A stretch of DNA of 37,094 nt from an uncultured Clostridia bacterium (lineage in GTDB: Bacteria > Bacillota > Clostridia > Christensenellales > Aristaeellaceae). The stretch spans positions 1 to 37,094 of the forward strand of contig CAKUKP010000019.1 of the NCBI GenBank assembly GCA_934663625.1. Reading direction: 5' to 3'. Made by a program: the position numbers and the translations under genes. Under the pieces are notes generated by a model that was not told where the DNA came from, did not search any database, and was given only the letters and a program-made list of their open reading frames with translations. This document shows positions 31,826 to 37,094 of this stretch, one piece after another. Position 1 is the first letter of the stretch. Every line of letters starts with the position of its first letter.

Positions 31826-32875
31826 TTACTTTACGCCGTAGGTAGACCACAGCTCGGTCCACTGGTTCAGCAGATCTTCCTTGTGTTCCGCGATGTAATC
31901 ATAATCCAGCGGCTTCACGCCGATTTCTTCATCGGACGGATAGGCTTCGTAGGTGAAGTTCTTGTTGGTGCCGCGCGCGCAGTTGGCTTCCGCACGCAGG
32001 GACTGCAGTTCGTTGGAGCCGCACATATCCAGGAACGCTTCCGCAGCGGCCTTGTGCGGGCAGCCCTTTACCATGGCGCTGCCGTTCGCGCAGCCGGTGT
32101 TGCCCTCTACGGGGTAGACCAGACGGATATCTTCCGCGCCGTTTTCAACCTGATACTGTACGATGGATTCGTAGGACAGGCCGACCGCGTATTCGCCCGC
32201 CATAACCTGCTTGTACACTTCGGAGGAGGAAGTGGTGTTGACAACGCCGTTCTTGACCAGATCGGTCAGATACGTCCACGCCTTTTCATCGCCGAATTCA
32301 TCGCCCATGAGCGCGAGGATCGTGTGGAACTGACGGAAGCCGGAGGAGGTGGCGGTGGGATCGGCGATGATGATCTTGCCGGACAGCGCCGGATTCAGCA
32401 GCGCCTGATAGCCGTCGATGGTCACGCCCAGTTCCTCTTCGAGCTTGGTGTTCACGATCAGGCACATGTACTGGATGTCCTGCAGCGCATAATAGTGGTT
32501 TTCGTCCACCATGGTCTGCTCGTCATAGTTCACGGGCGTATACTGATCGAAGCAATCCCAATACTGGGAACCGTCGGTCTGGAACAGGCCGCCGCAGATC
32601 ACGTCCGCCTGCGGGTTGGCGGATTCGTTGCGAACGCGGGCGATCAGGGTGCCCAGGGAGTCCTTGATCCATTCGATCTGGCAATCCGGATATACGCTGT
32701 ACCATACCTCTTCAACGATCGCCTGCTGGCCATCGTCCATCGTGGTATACACGGTGATGGAATCGCCCACTTCTTCTTCGGAGCGCGCCCATGCGGGGCG
32801 TTCATCTGCGAACGCGGTTGCGGCCAGGCAGAGCGCCAGCGCCAGGGTCAGTACGAGTGCAAGGATTTTCTTCAT
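31826..32875 (-). CDS. ABC importer solute-binding protein, Fbp/Afu-like
   Basis: This is an extracellular binding protein of 349 residues from the ATG at 32875, with GGAG before it. The signal peptide MKKILALVLTLALALCLAATAFA is followed by the mature start DERPAW. The core resembles the iron(III)/aminoethylphosphonate binding-protein superfamily: VYTTMDDGQQAIVEEVW, LYQALLNP-like LLNPALSGKIIIADPTATSSGF and GLSYESIV. The paired tyrosines used by FbpA to bind iron are not clearly identifiable, so the ligand may be iron, a phosphonate, thiamine or a polyamine-like compound. It is the last gene of the operon. Confidence 0.88.
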   Translation of the reverse strand: MKKILALVLTLALALCLAATAFADERPAWARSEEEVGDSITVYTTMDDGQQAIVEEVWYSVYPDCQIEWIKDSLGTLIARVRNESANPQADVICGGLFQTDGSQYWDCFDQYTPVNYDEQTMVDENHYYALQDIQYMCLIVNTKLEEELGVTIDGYQALLNPALSGKIIIADPTATSSGFRQFHTILALMGDEFGDEKAWTYLTDLVKNGVVNTTSSSEVYKQVMAGEYAVGLSYESIVQYQVENGAEDIRLVYPVEGNTGCANGSAMVKGCPHKAAAEAFLDMCGSNELQSLRAEANCARGTNKNFTYEAYPSDEEIGVKPLDYDYIAEHKEDLLNQWTELWSTYGVK

Positions 32876-32926
32876 GTTGGTTTCTCCTTTCCAATATCTA
32901 TAAAGCAAATCGCTTTATATTACATG

Positions 32927-34609
32927 CTACAGGCGGATATTGTCCTTCTGCTTGCGGGTGATCAGCAGATAGATGATCAGGCATACGACCGTGAACGCCG
33001 TGGTCACGGTGGCGAACGCCGCCGCTACGCCATCGTTGCCGCCGACGATCTGCGCGTAGGTGTTGACGGTCAGCGTGATGCTCTTATTGTTGTAGAGCAT
33101 GACGCTCGCGGACATTTCCGTAATGATCGATACCCAGGAAAGCACCGCGCCGGAGAGAATGCCGCTCGCCATCATCGGAATCGTGACCTTTACGAAGGTT
33201 TTCAATTCGCTCGCGCCGAGGCTGATGGCGGCTTCCTCGGTGCTGATGGGAATCTGCATCATGGTCGCCGTCGCGGATCGGCTGGTAAACGGCATTCTTC
33301 GAATCGCCAGCGCGATGATGATGATCCAGATCGTGCCGGAGATGCGGAAATGGCCGTTGTTAAACAGCGGATAGTTGAACGCGCCCAGCAGCGCGATGCC
33401 GATAACCGCGCCCGGCAGAATGTAGGGCAGCATGGAAATCGTATCCAGCGTATGATGGAAAGCGTTGCTGCGCCGCACGGTCAGGTACGATATGATCACC
33501 GCGATTACGATGATCAGCGCCAGCGCCACGATGCTGATCAGCAGCGTATTGTTGATCGAACGCATCATGAATTTCTTCGCCGCGCGGGCGTAGTTTTCCA
33601 GCGACCAGCCCGGCTTGCGCACGCCCGCCAGATTGTAATTCATAAACGACATGCATACGATGTAAATCTGCGGCAGCATCGCGATGGCGATCAGCGCATA
33701 GCAGTAAATGTACATCAGTACGCCACGTACGCCCTTGGGCTTTTTCGGCTGCACCGGATGCAGCGCGTTGATCGTGAATTTAAAGCGGCTGGTGCCGAAC
33801 TTTTGCAGCATGAACACGAACCCCGTAAACACGATGGCGATTACGCTGACCGCCGATGCGAAGCCATAGTCCGTACTGGTTTCGCTCAGGAATGCATTGT
33901 AGATCAGCACGGGGAAGGTGGTATAGCCCTCGCCGATCAGCGCGGGCGTGCCGAAATCGGCGAACGCGCGCATGAATACCAGCAGCGCCGCCGCGAGGAT
34001 CGTGGGCATGGAAAGCATCATTACGATCTTGAACAGGCGCTTTACGCCTTTGCAGCCCATGTTTTCCGCCGCTTCCATCAAACTGTTATCGATGTTGCGG
34101 AACGCGCCGTTCATGTAGATCACAACCAGCGGGAAAAGCTTCAGCGATTGTACAAGCAATATGCCGCCGAAGCCGTATATGCTGCCCACCTTGATGCCCA
34201 GCATGCCCAGCAGATTCGTAATCAGGCCGTTTCTGCCCAGCATCTTGATCCACGAATACGCGCCGATGAAGGGCGCGGACATCGTACACAGCAGGCACAG
34301 TATGAACAGAATCCGCTTTCCCCTGATCTGGTAGAAGGTATAGAAATAGGAAAACGGTATGCCCAGCAGCAGGCTGATGATCATGACCGACGCCGATACC
34401 TTCAGGCTGTTGAGGATCGTAGAAGAATAATAGTAATTCTTATTGAAGAATTTTTCAAAGCCGGCGAGCGAAAAGCTTCCCTCGGACATGAACGCGCTCC
34501 ACAGCAGATTGACGATCGGATAGATGAAGAACGCCAAAAACAGCAGGAAGATGATCACCGCGCCCACATTCCAGATACTCAGCCGCTTTTTCGTATTTTT
34601 TCTGTTCAC
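32927..34609 (-). CDS. ABC importer permease, fused two-domain (FbpB-like)
   Basis: This 560-residue membrane protein has two BPD_transp_1 units. EAA-type loops are visible at EAAENMGCKGVKRLFKIVMMLSMPTILAAALL and EEAAISLGASELKTFVKVTIPMMASGIL. About twelve membrane helices are expected, so a single polypeptide forms the whole channel as in FbpB/AfuB. The start is GTG at 34609, eight bases after GGGAGG, three bases from the ATPase stop. The binding protein gene follows after 51 bp. Confidence 0.9.
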   Translation of the reverse strand: MNRKNTKKRLSIWNVGAVIIFLLFLAFFIYPIVNLLWSAFMSEGSFSLAGFEKFFNKNYYYSSTILNSLKVSASVMIISLLLGIPFSYFYTFYQIRGKRILFILCLLCTMSAPFIGAYSWIKMLGRNGLITNLLGMLGIKVGSIYGFGGILLVQSLKLFPLVVIYMNGAFRNIDNSLMEAAENMGCKGVKRLFKIVMMLSMPTILAAALLVFMRAFADFGTPALIGEGYTTFPVLIYNAFLSETSTDYGFASAVSVIAIVFTGFVFMLQKFGTSRFKFTINALHPVQPKKPKGVRGVLMYIYCYALIAIAMLPQIYIVCMSFMNYNLAGVRKPGWSLENYARAAKKFMMRSINNTLLISIVALALIIVIAVIISYLTVRRSNAFHHTLDTISMLPYILPGAVIGIALLGAFNYPLFNNGHFRISGTIWIIIIALAIRRMPFTSRSATATMMQIPISTEEAAISLGASELKTFVKVTIPMMASGILSGAVLSWVSIITEMSASVMLYNNKSITLTVNTYAQIVGGNDGVAAAFATVTTAFTVVCLIIYLLITRKQKDNIRL

Positions 34610-34612
34610 GGC

Positions 34613-35740
34613 TTATTCCTCCCGATTTTCCAAATCGTTCTGAACGCCCTCCAGAATGTTCCGGCTGCCGTCCGCCGTAAAGAGGTTGATCTTGGCGGTG
34701 TTTACGCCCAGATACGCCGTGCTGCCCTTTTCCAGCATATTGCCGATGGAGCTTTCCTGAATCGTTTCAATGCGTTCGCCGTTTTCATCCGTCATGAAAT
34801 AATGCGTGTTCAGACCGAGGAATACGCTATCGTTGATCACGGCTTTCAGACCTTCGGTGCGCGCGCCGCTTTCATCCAGCAGCAGTTCCTCCGGACGCGC
34901 GGAAACGAGCACATCCTGCGTGCGGCGGTATTCGCGGCGCACGTTGTGCATCTCAACGCGGTAGCCGTTGCTGAAAACCAGATGGCATTTATCATCCTGC
35001 ACTTCCAGCCGGCCCTTTAAAATGTTGCTGCGGCCGATAAAGGTCGCCACGAACAGGTTCGCGGGGCGCTGATAGATGTTTTTCGGCGTGCCCACATGCT
35101 GAATTACGCCTTCGTTCATTACGGCGATTCGATCGGAAACCGCCATGGCCTCTTCCTGATCGTGGGTTACGTACACCGTGGTGATGCCCACGCTGTTTTG
35201 CAGTTCCTTGATCACGGTGCGCATCTCCACGCGCAGTTTCGCATCCAGATTGGAAAGCGGTTCATCCATCAAAAGCACATCGGGCTTGATCACCAGCGCG
35301 CGCGCCAGCGCTACGCGCTGCTGCTGTCCGCCGGACAGCGCATCGGGCATACGATCCGCATATTGATCGATTTTCACCAGCTTCAGGAATTTTTCCGTTT
35401 CGGAAGCGATCACGTCCTTGGGCACCTTCCGGTTCTTCAAACCGAAGGCGACGTTCTGGCGCACGGTCATGTGCGGGAAGATCGCATAGTTCTGGAATAC
35501 CATGCCGATGTTTCGCTTGCCGGGATCCATATCGTTGATCAGCGTATCGTCAAAATAAAATTTGCCGTTTTCAATCGTGTTGAATCCGGCAATCATGCGC
35601 AGCAGCGTGGTCTTTCCGCAGCCGGAAGGCCCCAGCAGCGTGAAGAATTCGCCGTTGCGTACATTCAGACTCAGATCGTGAATTACCGTGTTGTCGCCAT
35701 ACCGTTTTACCGCATGTTCGATATTAATTCCTACGCTCAT
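34613..35740 (-). CDS. ABC importer ATPase, FbpC/PotA class
   Basis: This 375-residue ATPase is the first gene of its operon. Walker A GPSGCGKTT is at 37-45, the signature LSGGQQQRVALARAL and Walker B LLMDEPLSNLD follow, and the switch His is in VYVTHDQEEA. The C-terminal TOBE-like part (from about 245, SNILKGRLEV and VSARPEELLL) is the regulatory domain typical for iron, polyamine and sugar importers. Its promoter faces the sugar kinase. The overall set (one ATPase, one fused permease, one binding protein) matches Fbp or Afu systems. Confidence 0.92.
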   Translation of the reverse strand: MSVGINIEHAVKRYGDNTVIHDLSLNVRNGEFFTLLGPSGCGKTTLLRMIAGFNTIENGKFYFDDTLINDMDPGKRNIGMVFQNYAIFPHMTVRQNVAFGLKNRKVPKDVIASETEKFLKLVKIDQYADRMPDALSGGQQQRVALARALVIKPDVLLMDEPLSNLDAKLRVEMRTVIKELQNSVGITTVYVTHDQEEAMAVSDRIAVMNEGVIQHVGTPKNIYQRPANLFVATFIGRSNILKGRLEVQDDKCHLVFSNGYRVEMHNVRREYRRTQDVLVSARPEELLLDESGARTEGLKAVINDSVFLGLNTHYFMTDENGERIETIQESSIGNMLEKGSTAYLGVNTAKINLFTADGSRNILEGVQNDLENREE

Positions 35741-35778
35741 AAATACTCCTGTGTATCCGTTTCATGTAATCTTCTAGG

Positions 35779-35807
35779 ATTATACCAGTTATTTCTAAAA
35801 TTGTCAA
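35779..35807 (-). promoter_or_regulatory. Consensus promoter of the Fbp-type ABC operon
   Basis: On the minus strand TTGACA (35807-35802) and TATAAT (35784-35779) have a 17-bp spacer, a perfect sigma-A promoter 39 bp from the ATPase start. Confidence 0.92.
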
Positions 35808-35844
35808 TAATGGTCATGATATTTGAAGAACAGTCGTATGATTG

Positions 35845-35865
35845 GTATAAATATCAAATTTATAC
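35845..35865. promoter_or_regulatory. Inverted repeat between divergent promoters
   Basis: GTATAAAT (35845-35852) and ATTTATAC (35858-35865) are perfect inverted copies with a five-base centre. The repeat ends two bases before the kinase -35 box and lies about 38 bp upstream of the ABC operon's -35, a good place for a shared regulator. Confidence 0.6.
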
Positions 35866-35866
35866 G

Positions 35867-35895
35867 TTGCGCAAAATTGGAAAATGCGCTATAAT
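35867..35895 (+). promoter_or_regulatory. Promoter of the PfkB-family kinase gene
   Basis: TTGCGC (35867-35872) and TATAAT (35890-35895) are 17 bp apart. GCGC words flank the spacer as GCGCAAAA...TGCGC. GGGGAG at 35945-35950 is the ribosome site. Confidence 0.75.
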
Positions 35896-35960
35896 AGAAT
35901 CCGCAAACGAAGAAAATACGATGCGCCAACATAAGAAAATTATCGGGGAGATCATGCATT

Positions 35961-36929
35961 ATGAACGAAAACGCGGAAGTATTGATCATCGGCGGCGGCG
36001 TTGTGGATATTCCGCTGCGTCCGGTGGGAAAGCAGATATTTGATGTTACCTCCTATCCGCTGGACGGCATCCGGATGCGCGCGGGCGGCGATGCGGTAAA
36101 TGAATCCATCATTCTATCCCGCCTCGGCCGCCGGGTAAGCTTATGTTCCAAAATGGGGGATGACGGCGCGGGCGATTATCTGATTCGCGTTCTGCGCGAT
36201 AACGGCGTGGATACCGATCTGGTCGTGCGCGAAGCGGGGCTGGATACCGGCATCAATATCGTGATGATTCGCGAGGACGCGGAGCGCAGCTTTATCACCA
36301 ATCGAAACGGCAGCCTGCGCCGGCTTGCGCTTTCGGATGTGCTGCCCGCGCTTTCCGATGCGCGCGTTCAGGGCGCGCGCGTATGCAGCTTCGCGAGCCT
36401 GTTCGTATCGCCCATGCTGCCGCCCGCGGATATGGCAACGCTCTTTGCGGCGGTGAAGGCGCGCGGCATGATCCTTTGCGCCGATACCACGTCGCCCAAG
36501 AATCATGAAACCTGCGATGATATCGCCGAGCTTTTGCCCTACGTGGATTACTTTTTCCCCAATTATGAAGAAGCGGCGAAAATCAGCGGCGAACAGGATC
36601 TGGACGCGATCGCGGATGCGTTCCTGTCGCGCGGACTGAAAAACATCGTGATCAAAACCGGCGCGAAGGGCTGCTTTTTGAAGAACGCCAAGCTGCGCGC
36701 GCAGGTGCCCGCGTGGCGCGGCACGAAGTGCATCGATACCACCGGCGCGGGCGATAATTTCGCCGCCGCCTTCATTTCGGCGCTGCTCGACGGGCGCGAT
36801 TTTACAGGATCGGCGCGCTACGCCAACGCCGCCGCATCCGTGTGCGTGGAATCGCTCGGCGCGACCGACGGCGTGATCAACCGCGAAGAAACCGACCGGC
36901 GCTATCGGGAAATGGTGAAGATCGGATAG
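35961..36929 (+). CDS. PfkB-family carbohydrate kinase
   Basis: This 322-residue ribokinase-like sugar or nucleoside kinase carries the N-terminal substrate motif MRAGGDAVNESIILSRLG (GGDAVNES at 42-49). The C-terminal anion hole and catalytic site DTTGAGDNF are at 259-267, with Asp265 as catalytic base. GG replaced by GGD and VNES is a variant of the usual GGxxxN. FPNYEEAAKISGE is the normal core. The substrate (fructose, ribose, nucleoside or 2-keto-gluconate) cannot be told. It is divergent from the Fbp-type importer. Confidence 0.9.
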   Translation: MNENAEVLIIGGGVVDIPLRPVGKQIFDVTSYPLDGIRMRAGGDAVNESIILSRLGRRVSLCSKMGDDGAGDYLIRVLRDNGVDTDLVVREAGLDTGINIVMIREDAERSFITNRNGSLRRLALSDVLPALSDARVQGARVCSFASLFVSPMLPPADMATLFAAVKARGMILCADTTSPKNHETCDDIAELLPYVDYFFPNYEEAAKISGEQDLDAIADAFLSRGLKNIVIKTGAKGCFLKNAKLRAQVPAWRGTKCIDTTGAGDNFAAAFISALLDGRDFTGSARYANAAASVCVESLGATDGVINREETDRRYREMVKIG

Positions 36930-36946
36930 ACAGTTCGATAAAAAGA

Positions 36947-36980
36947 CGGCGCAGCGAAGGATTACATCTTCGCTGCGCCG
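36947..36980. terminator. Terminator hairpin after the kinase gene
   Basis: CGGCGCAGCGAAG (36947-36959) pairs perfectly with CTTCGCTGCGCCG (36968-36980). An outer GACAGT/ACTGTC (36929-36934, 36986-36991) extends it. The T run is short. Confidence 0.72.
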
Positions 36981-36992
36981 TTCAGACTGTCA

Positions 36993-37027
36993 AAGAAGCC
37001 AGATTGCAAGCATGCAGTCTGGCTTCT
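36993..37027. repeat. Second hairpin downstream of the kinase gene
   Basis: AAGAAGCCAGA (36993-37003) pairs with TCTGGCTTCTT (37017-37027) around a 14-base loop. The remaining bases to the window end (37028-37094) hold no supported gene. Confidence 0.65.
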
Positions 37028-37094
37028 TATACGATAAAAAGGCAGAAAAAAGCAAGCGCGACCACTTATGGATCGCGAATTTCTTCAAATTCAT

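Noticed and set aside
31883..35020. A stop-free plus-strand frame of more than 1000 codons, opposite three ABC genes
   Set aside because: It is antisense to three strongly conserved genes, has a His/Arg/Asp-rich composition without family motifs, and spans their junctions. The biased GC-rich codon use of the real genes explains the lack of stops.
37028..37094. A short open frame on the minus strand at the window end (MNLKKFAIHKW...)
   Set aside because: It runs into the hairpin at 36993-37027 with no family similarity or ribosome site that can be seen in the window.
1..37094. Prophage, transposase, tRNA or rRNA genes
   Set aside because: No cloverleaf-like sequence, integrase, transposase or rRNA segment was recognised on either strand; a dedicated tRNA scan was not possible.

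Overview
The window comes from a spore-forming Clostridia-type Firmicute with a fairly GC-rich genome. The evidence is a full-length spoIVA, an L27 ribosomal protein with the Firmicute N-terminal extension beside its Prp protease, a darA-holB-ricT block, strong sigma-A type promoters (TTGACA/TATAAT, 16-17 bp spacers), AGGAGG ribosome sites and frequent GTG/TTG starts. A member of Christensenellales or a neighbouring gut clade is plausible, but that is inference. No rRNA, tRNA, CRISPR array, phage gene or transposase was recognised.

Bases 1-8268 are mostly housekeeping: rplU(partial)-prp-rpmA, mnmA, a small repeat element, an orphan class B sortase on the minus strand, spoIVA, then darA, holB, ricT and a small double zinc-ribbon protein with a long leader. 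Bases 8364-10548 hold a MATE exporter and a TtcA-like tRNA thiolase. Bases 10772-16890 encode a complete ABC importer (DUF3798 binding protein, double ATPase, two permeases) with a strongly folded spacer after the binding-protein gene and a multi-hairpin element after the last gene. Next come a FAD oxidoreductase and a ferredoxin-type aldo/keto reductase.

From 19657 to 35740 everything is on the minus strand, in three blocks. The first (19657-23796) is a tightly coupled five-gene operon built around a P1B-type metal ATPase. Three HMA2-like proteins, an HMA2-like N-terminus on the ATPase and a small membrane-anchored protein accompany it, and a DtxR-like operator lies under its promoter. The second (23944-31506) is a formiminoglutamate block: two divergent glutamate formiminotransferases, a cyclodeaminase, a glutamate symporter, HutD and a 1017-residue BTAD/AAA/TPR activator, without hutH, hutU or hutI. 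The gltS promoter has a good -10, no -35 and three TAGACG direct repeats, the layout expected of a promoter activated by a SARP/BTAD protein. The third (31826-35740) is an Fbp/Afu-type ABC importer. It is transcribed divergently from a PfkB-family sugar kinase (35961-36929), with an inverted repeat between the two promoters.

The parts most likely to be new are the HMA2/P1B-ATPase operon, the activator with its repeat-decorated promoter in the formiminoglutamate block, the roughly 240-residue extracytoplasmic insertion in one ABC permease, and the multi-hairpin elements that follow two unrelated ABC operons.
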